64,000 nucleotides of DNA from CAZSBG01 sp964605145. Lineage in GTDB: Bacteria; Zhuqueibacterota; Zhuqueibacteria; Thermofontimicrobiales; Thermofontimicrobiaceae. Position numbers and translations under genes: made by a program. A model generated the notes under the pieces. It saw nothing but the letters and a program-made list of their open reading frames with translations. It was not told the origin of the DNA and ran no database searches. This document shows positions 7,489-16,349 of the stretch, piece after piece. The DNA is taken from NCBI GenBank assembly GCA_964605145.1, contig CAZSBG010000007.1:36391-100390 (forward strand). Direction: 5' to 3'. How positions within the stretch are numbered: the first letter of the stretch is position 1; the number at the start of each line of letters is the position of its first letter.

Positions 7489-8886
7489 CTAACGATTTAG
7501 TTTTATTTTATATTTATCCAATTTTCGATATAACGTGGTTCGACCAATTCCCAATTTATGAGCCGTGAGTGACATGTTATAATTATTTAACTTCAGAGCT
7601 TGTTTGAGAATTTCCTGTTCAATTTCATCGAGCGGGACGATCTGGTTGCAGAATGTCACCGCTTTTTTCATGTCCATGGCCACTCCGCCCGTGTTTCCAT
7701 TTTGGTTGTGCGTTACGATGGAAATGGGCAGGTGTTCCGGACGGAGGGTATCGCCATCCACCATAAGCATGGATCGTTCAATGACGTTCTCCAGCTCCCT
7801 CACATTTCCCGGCCAGGGATAATTCAAAAAATAATCGATAACATCGCCGGCAACATTTTTAATGACTGTATTATTCTTTTCATTAAAATTCTCCACAAAT
7901 CTGCTCACCAGTGCAGGAATATCATCCTGTCGGGAGATTAGCGCAGGGATCTGAATCGGAAATACATTGATAAAATAATACAGATCTTTTCTGAAATTTC
8001 CCGCCCTCACTTCAGCGTCCATTTTCTTCGATGAACTGGAAATGATACGGACGTCCAGTGATATTGGATGCTCGCTTCCTACCGGTGTAAATGTTCTCTG
8101 TTTCAATATTTCAAAAAGCTTGCCCTGGGCATATCTGGATAATTCGCACACTTCATCCAGGAACACAGTGCCGCTGTCAGCCTGTTCCAGTTTTCCCGGT
8201 ATCCTTTTCAAGGTGCCGCTTCCCACTTCGTACTGTGTTCCAAACAGTTCTGCATCGATGACCGTATCAGGCAAGGCAGAACAATTGAGAACCACGAAGG
8301 GATTATTTTTTCGGTGACTGTTAAAATGAATGGTTCTGGCGATGAGTTCTTTGCCGGAGCCCGCGCCGCCGGAAATGGACACCGACGCCTCACTTGGAAT
8401 GACCCGTTTTATTTGTCTTAAAACTTCCTGCATGCGGCTGCTGAATGTGACCAGATTATCGAGTTTGTATTTTTCATCCAGTGACTTTTCAAGGTAGTCG
8501 ATTTTTTGCTGCATTTGCCGGACATTCAACGCGTTCTTCAGCACGAATTCGAGGCGCCCCCAGTCAACCGGTTTATTCAGAAAATCATACGCCCCTAATT
8601 CCAGGGCATGATTCACAATATTTTTTCGACTGTCGCCTGTTAATATGACCACCGGAACATCAGCATCTTTTTCTTTGATCTTTTGAAGCACCTGCAATCC
8701 ATTCACTTCCGGCATGATAAGGTCGAGTAAAACCACATCAAAATTTTCCTTTTGAATCATTTCCATGGCGGACAGGCCTTCATTTGAAACGGATACCCGG
8801 TAGTTGTGCTTTTCAAGAATTTCACTCATCAAATGGGTAAAATCCTTTTCATCATCAATAACAAGGACACCAAGACGTTTGTCCAT
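7489..8886 (-). CDS. NtrC-family response regulator lacking the GAFTGA motif
   Basis: A 465-residue protein with receiver (1-120; acceptor Asp about 55 in VVLLDLIMP), AAA+ (about 145-380) and Fis-type HTH (about 425-463, ending LGIGRTTLYRKLDKYK). Walker A is present as GGAGSGKE and Walker B as TVFLDEV. The sigma-54-contacting loop that should read ELFGHERGAFTGA instead reads ELFGTQYEVGSGT. In NtrC-type activators GAFTGA is needed to remodel sigma-54 holoenzyme, so this protein probably does not activate sigma-54 in the normal way. The regulator at 27635..29005 keeps the motif. An AGGAGATTAGGGG leader sits before ATG. It follows the degenerate ATPase gene 8908..10620 by 21 bp and is likely cotranscribed with it. 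Confidence 0.92.
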   Translation of the reverse strand: MDKRLGVLVIDDEKDFTHLMSEILEKHNYRVSVSNEGLSAMEMIQKENFDVVLLDLIMPEVNGLQVLQKIKEKDADVPVVILTGDSRKNIVNHALELGAYDFLNKPVDWGRLEFVLKNALNVRQMQQKIDYLEKSLDEKYKLDNLVTFSSRMQEVLRQIKRVIPSEASVSISGGAGSGKELIARTIHFNSHRKNNPFVVLNCSALPDTVIDAELFGTQYEVGSGTLKRIPGKLEQADSGTVFLDEVCELSRYAQGKLFEILKQRTFTPVGSEHPISLDVRIISSSSKKMDAEVRAGNFRKDLYYFINVFPIQIPALISRQDDIPALVSRFVENFNEKNNTVIKNVAGDVIDYFLNYPWPGNVRELENVIERSMLMVDGDTLRPEHLPISIVTHNQNGNTGGVAMDMKKAVTFCNQIVPLDEIEQEILKQALKLNNYNMSLTAHKLGIGRTTLYRKLDKYKIKLNR

Positions 8887-8907
8887 TCCCCTAATCTCCT
8901 GATAAAA

Positions 8908-10620
8908 TTAATAAACAAGTTGTTTAACACGCAGGGCTTCCTGCAGACTTGTCTCGCCGGCGCTCATTTTTTTCAGCACTTCATCGAATAAATTCGGATT
9001 TTTCATTTTGTGCAAATAGTTTTGAATTCTTGTCGACGACGCTTTTTTTATAATCAAGGATCGAATCGTATCATCAAACATGATGAACTCGAACAATGGA
9101 AAACGATCTTTATAGCCGGTCCCCCGACACTTTGCGCATCCGCTCCCCGCATAAAATTTCATTTCCAATTTCATGCGACTATCTGTCAAGCGCTTGACTT
9201 CGGCGGAATTTGGCTCGTACGCTTTTTTACAATTTTGACAAATTCGCTTGACCATAATTTGCGCCATCATTCCTTTTGAAGAATCAGCAACCAGAAACGG
9301 ATCATTGCTCTGATGCGCAAGAAATTCCAGTGCTTTTGCAATAGTAACGCTCGGCAGCGTTGAAAAAATCATTTGGCCTTTCAGCGCCATATTCGCGACG
9401 GAATCGAGAATTACCCTGGAAGTAAATCCGTCAATTGCAATGACATCTGCATCCTGGCGGAATATCGCCTCCAATATTTTATCCGGTGTTGTTTCATTCT
9501 GATAGGTAGGCTGAAATTGACGGAACAGATCGCTGGGGCAGTATACCTCCCGTTCAAATGTCACAACATCTTTATTTTGTCCACTCAGCTCGCTCAACGT
9601 TGCGTAAAGTGAGGTTGTTTTTCCGCTCTCAATTGTTCCGGCGAACCAAACGATGCCTCGTGTCTGGTTAATCAAGTCCATAAAACTTTCGTATTGATTG
9701 GCAGGCACACCCAGATCTTTCACCGTTTTCAATGTATGCGGTCTCATGACTTTCAATACGATGCTTTCGCCATAAACGGTCGGCAAAGATGTGACATTGA
9801 AATGAATCTCTTTCGTATCAATTCGGAGGTAGAAGCTACCAATCTGGGGAATATCACAACGGTTAATATCCAGGTAAGCCAGATTTTTCACTGTAGAAAT
9901 AATGGTTTCCCGAAGATTTTCGCTATGATTGTAATATTCTTTTAAATCACCATTGATGCGAAATCGAATTTTCAGGCTTGACTCTGTTGGCTCCAGATGA
10001 ATGGTGCTGGCATTTTCATGCACGGATTGAACCAGAAAAAGATGCACAAGATGTGAGACCGACATTTCATCAGAGTACCGGTAGACTTTTTCATCTTCGC
10101 TAAAAAGGGTTGAGGGATCATTGAGATAGTCAGTTTCTTCGGGAACACTGAAAATAGTGTGCGCATCATCATGATCATCAAAATTGGGTGAACGATAATA
10201 GTAGTCAATCGCTTCTTCGATATCCTCAGACATGCACACGACAGGCTTCACCTTCAACCCGGTGGACCGACTCACCGCGTCAATCGCGATGAGGTCCAAT
10301 GGATTTGACATGCCGACAGTAATTGTTTCTTCGGTGCGATAAAGAGGCAACAACTTATAGGTTTTGGCGACAGTTTCCGAAACCACCTGAATGGTTTCCA
10401 TGGGCACGTGAATACTTTTCAATTCAACATGCTGAACACCTAATTGACTGCCAAGCGCTTTGATAATATCATTTTCATCAATGAACCCCAGCTCCACCAG
10501 GCTTCTCCCCAGCAATTTCTGTTTTTGCTTCTGATGATTCAGCGCTTCCTCAAGCTGATCCCGGGTTATCAAACATTGTTTGACCAGGAAATCCCCCAAT
10601 AATACATTATCATTTTTCAA
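8908..10620 (-). CDS. GspE/PilB-like ATPase with degenerate catalytic motifs
   Basis: A 570-residue member of the type II secretion/type IV pilus assembly ATPase family. An N-terminal MshEN-type domain (1-150) is followed by the ATPase core. Walker A is intact (GTIESGKTTS, near residue 327) and two CxxC pairs of the zinc-binding insert are present (CQNC, CAKC). The Asp-box motif reads ASTIHLEP instead of ASDIHIEP. The Walker B end reads VIAIDGFTSR instead of IMVGEIRD, losing the Glu. The His-box reads FSTLPSV instead of FSTLHTN. The paralogue at 55318..57099 keeps all three. It probably binds nucleotide without efficient hydrolysis, acting as a regulator or scaffold. It is upstream of, and likely in operon with, the NtrC-like gene 7489..8886. 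Confidence 0.92.
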   Translation of the reverse strand: MKNDNVLLGDFLVKQCLITRDQLEEALNHQKQKQKLLGRSLVELGFIDENDIIKALGSQLGVQHVELKSIHVPMETIQVVSETVAKTYKLLPLYRTEETITVGMSNPLDLIAIDAVSRSTGLKVKPVVCMSEDIEEAIDYYYRSPNFDDHDDAHTIFSVPEETDYLNDPSTLFSEDEKVYRYSDEMSVSHLVHLFLVQSVHENASTIHLEPTESSLKIRFRINGDLKEYYNHSENLRETIISTVKNLAYLDINRCDIPQIGSFYLRIDTKEIHFNVTSLPTVYGESIVLKVMRPHTLKTVKDLGVPANQYESFMDLINQTRGIVWFAGTIESGKTTSLYATLSELSGQNKDVVTFEREVYCPSDLFRQFQPTYQNETTPDKILEAIFRQDADVIAIDGFTSRVILDSVANMALKGQMIFSTLPSVTIAKALEFLAHQSNDPFLVADSSKGMMAQIMVKRICQNCKKAYEPNSAEVKRLTDSRMKLEMKFYAGSGCAKCRGTGYKDRFPLFEFIMFDDTIRSLIIKKASSTRIQNYLHKMKNPNLFDEVLKKMSAGETSLQEALRVKQLVY

Positions 10621-10657
10621 TTACGTCACCCTGTGCTCTTTTTGGTCCATCAACACA

Positions 10658-10840
10658 TTATCTGTTTGACCGCGATTTGCCTTTTCCTTTCTTATCTGTT
10701 ACGCCCTTTGTGATTTCATAAATTGTGTTCGAAACATGCGAATCACTATTGCTCCGTCCGGTTTCTTTGAAAATCTCAATACTTAATTCTGATAATTGTC
10801 CTAATAATGCTTCACTAAATCCATTAAACTGTGATGACAT
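10658..10840 (-). CDS. Small hypothetical protein
   Basis: A 60-residue frame starting at an ATG at 10840 with AGGGGAG about 8 bases upstream, a plausible Shine-Dalgarno. The protein has no signal peptide, a mixed helical N-terminal half (MSSQFNGFSEALLGQLSELS) and a basic C-terminus (DKKGKGKSRSNR). I recognise no family. It ends 38 bp before the ATPase-like gene 8908..10620 on the same strand, so it could be the first gene of that transcript. Support is limited to the ribosome-binding site and position. Confidence 0.4.
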   Translation of the reverse strand: MSSQFNGFSEALLGQLSELSIEIFKETGRSNSDSHVSNTIYEITKGVTDKKGKGKSRSNR

Positions 10841-11109
10841 ATTCCATGCTCCCCTTAAGTTAGAGTGTCAATAATGTAAATACGAGTTGTTTACCCTTGA
10901 TGAAAATCTGATCCACATTTAACGAACTGGGGAATCGATGTGTACGTAACGATACGAAAAGTTGAGTTAAAAGCAACGCGGTTCTCCCCTCCCACATCAA
11001 TCAATTTCCCGAGAATGAACCCTCAAAAAAAAATTAAATTGTATGTTGCAACCAAATTATTATTTTGAAAATTGATTCTGAAATAGAATCAGATTGATTA
11101 GTACTTAAT

Positions 11110-11883
11110 TTAATATAAAATATACGCGTGGAAAAACTGCAGGATATTTTGTCCACTGAAAATGTAACAAATTGCTCCCATCGAAAGAAATGGGCCAAAG
11201 GGGATTTTATGATCGCCATGCGGACCCTTCCATAACATTACGAGAACTCCAATAGGTGCTGCCAAAAAGAATCCAATCATCAATGCCATAAGAACACCTG
11301 TCAAACCTAAATAGGCTCCGATCATGGCTGCTAACTTAATATCCCCCCCGCCCATACTTTCTTTTTTAAATAACAAATTCCCCAAAAATGCAATGGCGAT
11401 TAATACGCCAGCCCCGACAACTGCGCCTGATAATACTTCAATAATAGAATCACTTGCCAAAAAAATTGTGAGCAGCAACCCCGTAACCAGTCCGGGAATT
11501 GTGATCACATTGAGAATTAATTGGAAATCTAAATCAATGAAACTAACTATTATCAGACAAAAAATCAGTACACTGTAAATAATGAACTCCACTGTCAATC
11601 CATACTTTGAAAATAGGGCGGTTAATAGTATTGCGCTCGTAAATTCAACAATTGGATAACGTATGGATATTGCACCTTTGCACGCGCGACATTTCCCACG
11701 TAAAAACAGGTAACTGAAAATTGGAATATTATCGTACCAATGTAGCTGATAACCGCAATGTGGACAATTAGAAGGAGGTAAAACAATCGATTTTTGCCTG
11801 GGTAAGCGATAAATACAAACATTTAAAAAACTTCCTATTAAAGCGCCAAAAGTAAATACAAACACCCAACGTATATCGACCAT
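11110..11883 (-). CDS. pilD: Prepilin peptidase (leader peptidase / N-methyltransferase)
   Basis: A 257-residue inner-membrane aspartic protease that cleaves prepilin leaders and usually methylates the new N-terminus. The N-terminal methyltransferase-type domain has both CxxC pairs (CPHCG and CRACKG). The two catalytic aspartates sit in the SFIDLDFQ region and the GGGDIKL motif. About eight hydrophobic segments are visible. It is a full-length family member with GAGGTAAA before the ATG. It is separated by about 45 kb from the main pilus operon (45873..59251). It is the only prepilin peptidase in the window and may process the Gly-Gln prepilins encoded there. A MerR-type gene lies 12 bp upstream. 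Confidence 0.95.
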   Translation of the reverse strand: MVDIRWVFVFTFGALIGSFLNVCIYRLPRQKSIVLPPSNCPHCGYQLHWYDNIPIFSYLFLRGKCRACKGAISIRYPIVEFTSAILLTALFSKYGLTVEFIIYSVLIFCLIIVSFIDLDFQLILNVITIPGLVTGLLLTIFLASDSIIEVLSGAVVGAGVLIAIAFLGNLLFKKESMGGGDIKLAAMIGAYLGLTGVLMALMIGFFLAAPIGVLVMLWKGPHGDHKIPFGPFLSMGAICYIFSGQNILQFFHAYILY

Positions 11884-11895
11884 TTTACCTCACAA

Positions 11896-12153
11896 TCACA
11901 AAACCTTCTCTGTTTCTTCAATTTCCTGAACGCGCTGTACGGCGCTGGTTAATGTATAACCCTGATCAAGAAATTGTTTTACCTTTCTGAGCACATCAAC
12001 ATCTTTAAAAGAATATCTTTTGAACTCACGTGATCCCATGGTAATCATCTTGGGTCGGATGATACCTTTCAATTCCCAATAGTAAAGTTGTCTTAGGCTG
12101 ATGTCTAATTTTCGTGTGACCTCAGAGCTACTTAAATATTCTCCTTCATTCAT
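11896..12153 (-). CDS. MerR-type HTH protein (minimal)
   Basis: An 85-residue winged-helix DNA-binding protein of the MerR superfamily. It contains YLSSSEVTRKLDISLRQLYYW (recognition helix), then GIIRP and the wing, and ends with a short helix after YSFKDVDVLRKVKQFLDQG. It lacks a long dimerisation helix or effector domain, as in the small MerR/excisionase-like proteins. It is 12 bp upstream of the prepilin peptidase gene on the same strand, so it may control pilus processing. An AGGGAAATGAG stretch precedes the ATG. Confidence 0.88.
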   Translation of the reverse strand: MNEGEYLSSSEVTRKLDISLRQLYYWELKGIIRPKMITMGSREFKRYSFKDVDVLRKVKQFLDQGYTLTSAVQRVQEIEETEKVL

Positions 12154-13030
12154 TTTCTCATTTCCCTTACTTCATTCAACATTACACACTATACTACTCA
12201 GTTAAAACATTCACGTAACTTCTTGTACACTATTATCGGTTCACACTTAAATAACTTAACACCACACACAAAAATTTTCGTATCAGCCTAAGACAACAAT
12301 TTTATAAATAAACGAACTCACCTCTCTTCATTATTATTATTCATTCTTTTTGATTGAACATCAATGTTTAAGCAATTTGTGTTCCTTTATACTTTCAAAT
12401 TTACATCTATCTAATTTTACTAATTTTAAAACATAATTCATTTTACTCAAATTTGATTACCATCGAATCAATTCAACGATTTTGTTGAATTCTCAATTGA
12501 ATTAACAAATAGTTGAAATACCACAGATGTGTAAGCCATTAAAATAATGACAATTATTAGCTGTCTTAATTTTCGACACCCAAAACCACAATTTTGACGG
12601 GATTTTCGATAGATATTACAATATTACCGAAGAGTAATGATTCTGATTGAGGTGAAGGATTTTAGAAAGGAACTAACTAAAAATCGGGAAGCGTTTAGTA
12701 ACTGACAACTCTTATTCTGGGCATTCTTGGCAGAAAAATCACAAAAGATAAAATTAAAAAATCAACTAAAATCCAAACAGAAAATTCCAATTATCAAACT
12801 TTATTCGAAAATGCAGGACCAAATGGCTGTGTCCTGGTTTGATTTTTTTGTATTTGGAATTGTAATTTGCGTGTTATTTGGTTGCTGAGTTTCGTAATTT
12901 CCGGTTTATCCGGCTCAGGTCGATAGGATAAAAAAAACACAATTGGAACAGACATATTGAACAAAGTAGAGACAGAACGCGCGTCAAGCGCTGTTTACGA
13001 TTGTTGAAAATAATTGGATCAGTTTTTTTA
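12154..13030. other. 877-bp AT-rich intergenic stretch, no gene found
   Basis: I see no supported gene, RNA gene, strong hairpin or sigma-54 element here. A 71-codon minus-strand frame at 12874..13089 overlaps the 3' end of the PAP2 gene in another frame, has no ribosome-binding site and is rejected. The stretch presumably holds the merR promoter (reading left). Confidence 0.6.
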
Positions 13031-13939
13031 TTATTCTGGAAAATACTTGAATTTGAGTCCGTTCCACCAATCTTCCAATTTCGGACCAATCCAGAAAGCG
13101 AATATTCCCAATAATAAACCGGCGATTAAATCAATCACGTAATGATGGCGTAAATACACTGTCGAAACAATGAGTAAAATGACAGCAGGGAGCATGATCC
13201 AGAATAACCATTTCAAATACCGCCAGGCAAAAAACAAGGATACGAAACTCACTGCACAATGAAGCGACGGGAAGGCGCCGCGACTTGAAGAAGCAGTTAG
13301 CATGACATCTTTAATGGAATTGAGATGCTGGCCCTGCAGCGTCACGGTAAACATCGGTTGCAATACAATTCGCGGGGGTGCGGCAGGAAAAATAACAAAC
13401 AGAAAATATCCAATATAATAACAGATTATTGTCGTGACCAGGGTGTATCGAAATTCCTGGTATCGTTTCAAGAAATACAGAACGAGCGCCACCACAATGA
13501 CCAGAATGAAATAATTTGCATACGCTGCGATAAAAATATCGGTGCGCTGCGGAGTGATGAACTTCTCCGCCCAGACACATGGCTGCACGCCAAACAGCCA
13601 GTCATCAATTTTGATGAGCCAGTGCTGCACGTCATTCTGATTGGCAAAATGAACAGTGTCATGTAAGTTTGTGTAAATAGCGATGCAAAATCCGAATGGT
13701 AGCCAATCGCGTAATATCATCCAGTTTTTTTTGAACTTAAGAATGAGCATGAAAATTGCAAAAACACCAATAGTCACCCATAGCCGCTGCCAATCGCCCA
13801 AAATACGCGTCGGCATTTGGTCGCGAAGCAAAAAGTAAAAATACGCTTTGGAGGTCAGATACACCATGGGAATAAAGAAAAGAACAGCAATCGCCTCTTC
13901 GAGACGCAAAGAGAGAAATCGATCAAATAGCTTTTTCAT
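13031..13939 (-). CDS. PAP2-superfamily membrane phosphatase (Aur1-like)
   Basis: A 302-residue polytopic membrane protein with the PAP2 catalytic motifs: GAFPSLHC near residue 215 and LRHHYVIDLIAG near residue 265, where the His and Asp act in phosphoryl transfer. The large N-terminal membrane region and APPRI motif resemble inositol-phosphorylceramide synthase (Aur1)-like PAP2_3 proteins. Likely substrates are undecaprenyl-pyrophosphate or lipid phosphates, unproven here. I chose the ATG at 13939 (MKKLFDRF), preceded by AGGAAG. The frame extends to a GTG at 13978 with no ribosome-binding site. The upstream beta-helix gene ends right at that GTG, so the two are probably cotranscribed. Confidence 0.88.
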   Translation of the reverse strand: MKKLFDRFLSLRLEEAIAVLFFIPMVYLTSKAYFYFLLRDQMPTRILGDWQRLWVTIGVFAIFMLILKFKKNWMILRDWLPFGFCIAIYTNLHDTVHFANQNDVQHWLIKIDDWLFGVQPCVWAEKFITPQRTDIFIAAYANYFILVIVVALVLYFLKRYQEFRYTLVTTIICYYIGYFLFVIFPAAPPRIVLQPMFTVTLQGQHLNSIKDVMLTASSSRGAFPSLHCAVSFVSLFFAWRYLKWLFWIMLPAVILLIVSTVYLRHHYVIDLIAGLLLGIFAFWIGPKLEDWWNGLKFKYFPE

Positions 13940-13977
13940 TAAAACAAGCTTCCTGTTGCACATATTACATGATATCA

Positions 13978-15669
13978 CTATGGCGCTGAATAGTAATCGC
14001 CAAATCCGTTATTATAAAATAAATTGCTTTGTAAATCCGTGATCGTTACATTTCCAACTGTGTAAATTCCCCAGGTCTGACTGTATTGAATTATACAATT
14101 ACGAATTATTGGCGAAAGGCGATCGCAATAAATCATTCCTGCTTGCATGCTATTGCCTCCCCCGTAAGAAATTTCACAATTAACCAGACGACAGTTTTGG
14201 GCGGACGCTGTATTTCCAAAATAAATGGAATTCCAGAATCCCATTATCGGTCGGCTGCCCTGAATAAAAATTTTTGAAGAAATTCCTTCCGCAATAAAAC
14301 CACCCTGAGATGTGACTTCAAATCCGCTTTGCTCTGTCATCAGCACCGTCACACCGGAGGCCAGTGTTACAATGCATCCCTGGATTTGGATGGTATCTAC
14401 CACTTTATACGGAATCCCCAAATCCTGCCAGTAACCATCCCGCATCACCGGGGGCGATTGAGGTGTCCCGCGCACTTCAATTACATCCTCTCCATTTCCG
14501 TTGTATTGCCCCAACGGAATATTGGCCGCAGCGTTCGCTGACACAGAAATAGGCGCTCTTAAATTTTCAGTCACGACATTCTTTGTAAATATCCGCGGAG
14601 AGAATTCCCCTTCAATATAAATACCATAATTAATACTTTTCTGAATGCTGCAATTTGAAATATTCGGGGAGGCGTTCTCCAAAATTAAATTGGCTGGATA
14701 TCGGATATTTCGTCCACCCTTTTCTATGTAACAATTATTGAAGCTGCATTCTGCGCTATTGGCTGTAGCGGTTATATAAATTCCATTCCAGCTTCCGATT
14801 TCATCGCCGGTGAAAATAATGGGGGAAAATTCGCCGTTTGCCTGCAAACAGCCGCCCTGGGAAATAGTCAATCCCACATCGCCCTGGAAATTCATTTCAA
14901 TTCCGGAATTGAGGATCAGTGTTTTCGATTTAATCTCAAGCTCATCCACAATCAGGTAAGGGATTTCATGCCTGTACCACATATCATTGGAAACAATTTC
15001 ACCGTCTGTTATTTTGATATAATTTATTGTATTATTCAAATATTCATTGCTTCCAATGAATGAAATATTGGACGCAAACGATTCTATCGGAGCGCTATCA
15101 TTTTCTGAAATAGTATTGCTGTGAAATTCAACCCGCCTGCAATCACCATACAATATCACTCCGCTCGAAGCGCTGTTGGAAATGGTACATCCGTGAATGG
15201 CCGGCGCACTGTTATCGCAGTAAATCATGCCTGGGCGTTCAGCATCACCTCCACCATATTCGATGGTGCAATTGACAAGTTTGCAGCTATCATCCATTGC
15301 TTTATCATCAAAGTAAATATATTTCCAGTCTCCCTTTTTCTGGCTACCGGCGCTGAAAGTTATTGACGATTCCGAACCATCCGCAATAAGACCGGCGCTG
15401 TCCAGGATACTGAGCGAAGCGCCCTGCCCAAATGTTATGTTCGCGCCGGCTTCAATTTTCAATACTGCATTGGTGATACGCAGCGATGAAGTAATGTTGT
15501 GCACTTTATCCGCAGTCCAGGTTTCGGAGCTGGTAATATCTTCAGCGTGATTTACTGTATCGGTGACGACACTTTGGGGCGATACAGTATTTTCACTTGT
15601 GCATCGAATTACGGCGAATAGCCCAAGCACGAAAAATCCGAGTATTTTTGTCTGGATTTTCAGACTCAA
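13978..15669 (-). CDS. Exported right-handed beta-helix repeat protein
   Basis: A 563-residue secreted or surface protein. An N-terminal signal (ILGFFVLGLFAVIRC) resembles a lipoprotein signal, but Arg at -1 to the Cys is abnormal for a lipobox. The body consists of three similar blocks of about 160 residues. Each contains GxWxxIYF, a C.LVNC.I.YGGG segment, GMIYCDxSxPxIxxC and a closing SxxxGIY turn: a parallel beta-helix (Pectate-lyase/NosD-like) architecture. No catalytic residues are recognisable, so binding or structural roles are as likely as glycan cleavage. The start is a TTG at 15669 with AGGAG nine bases upstream. The gene runs directly into the PAP2 gene. Confidence 0.85.
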   Translation of the reverse strand: MSLKIQTKILGFFVLGLFAVIRCTSENTVSPQSVVTDTVNHAEDITSSETWTADKVHNITSSLRITNAVLKIEAGANITFGQGASLSILDSAGLIADGSESSITFSAGSQKKGDWKYIYFDDKAMDDSCKLVNCTIEYGGGDAERPGMIYCDNSAPAIHGCTISNSASSGVILYGDCRRVEFHSNTISENDSAPIESFASNISFIGSNEYLNNTINYIKITDGEIVSNDMWYRHEIPYLIVDELEIKSKTLILNSGIEMNFQGDVGLTISQGGCLQANGEFSPIIFTGDEIGSWNGIYITATANSAECSFNNCYIEKGGRNIRYPANLILENASPNISNCSIQKSINYGIYIEGEFSPRIFTKNVVTENLRAPISVSANAAANIPLGQYNGNGEDVIEVRGTPQSPPVMRDGYWQDLGIPYKVVDTIQIQGCIVTLASGVTVLMTEQSGFEVTSQGGFIAEGISSKIFIQGSRPIMGFWNSIYFGNTASAQNCRLVNCEISYGGGNSMQAGMIYCDRLSPIIRNCIIQYSQTWGIYTVGNVTITDLQSNLFYNNGFGDYYSAP

Positions 15670-15746
15670 AACACCATCTCCTGATTTGGTTTTAGTTGTT
15701 TTTCACTAATATTATCACTGTGATTTTCCAGCGCGATCCCCTTTGC

Positions 15747-15914
15747 TAACCTGGATTATTCATTGTAATGCATTAAGGAATCCAGATAGCCTGAATGGTG
15801 CTTAATTCCGAATTCATTATATCTAACTTTGTTAAATTTCATATATCTGATTAAATTCATTAATAACATTAATCTAAACATCTTTTGTTTGAAATTTGTG
15901 AATAATTCAGGCTA
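15747..15914. repeat. Dispersed inverted-repeat (MITE-like) element, family B, copy 1
   Basis: A 168-bp element. The left end reads TAACCTGGATTATTCA and the right end is the complement of TAGCCTGAATTATTCA, a 16-bp terminal inverted repeat with two mismatches. A hairpin (CTGGATT at 15751, AATCCAG at 15779) follows the left end. Related copies lie at 38129..38307 and, inverted, at 63889..64000. It has no coding capacity. It fills most of the gap between the beta-helix gene and the small Cys-rich gene. Confidence 0.82.
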
Positions 15915-16055
15915 AAAGAACGCCATACAAAATTTTTAACATGCGTCACTCCTGAAGCCAGATAAAATACAAATACCAAATAAGCGATTGAATACAAGAA
16001 CAATATTCAAAAATTCAAACACCTGTTCTGCCATGAGTTTGCTTTTTTTTAAAAA

Positions 16056-16271
16056 CTAAAATCCGGTTTTTGGACGCCTTGCGCCGAACTGGGCAGCGCA
16101 CGGCGCGTTTTTGGTCACATGCTGTTGCAATAGTTCGCACCATAGTGCAGAAAAAGTACGACAGCTATTGCTGCCATCCAAACCTTCGACTTTTGAAAAT
16201 GAAGCATATTCGCATTTCAAATCACAAAATTTAATTCGCGATGATTTCACACCTGCATTCTCCTGAGCCAT
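16056..16271 (-). CDS. Small Cys-rich hypothetical protein
   Basis: A 71-residue protein with a very good ribosome-binding site (CAGGAGATTACT then ATG). Six cysteines: CDLKC near residue 16, then SCRTF, ALWC, and NAPC. The pattern KFCDLKCEYASF...GSNSCRTF...NAPC resembles a family of short Cys-containing bacterial proteins of unknown function that could bind a metal or Fe-S cluster. That is inference from the Cys pattern. There is no signal peptide, so it is probably cytoplasmic. It lies 78 bp downstream of the amidase gene on the same strand. Confidence 0.75.
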   Translation of the reverse strand: MAQENAGVKSSRIKFCDLKCEYASFSKVEGLDGSNSCRTFSALWCELLQQHVTKNAPCAAQFGARRPKTGF

Positions 16272-16349
16272 AGTAATCTCCTGATCTTATTCATCATATT
16301 CGGTTCAAAATGTTCATGCGAGGCTGCACTTGACAAATATCTGTATTTC

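Noticed and set aside
12874..13089. 71-codon minus-strand frame before the PAP2 gene
   Set aside because: It overlaps the PAP2 3' end in another frame, has no ribosome-binding site and no recognisable domain.
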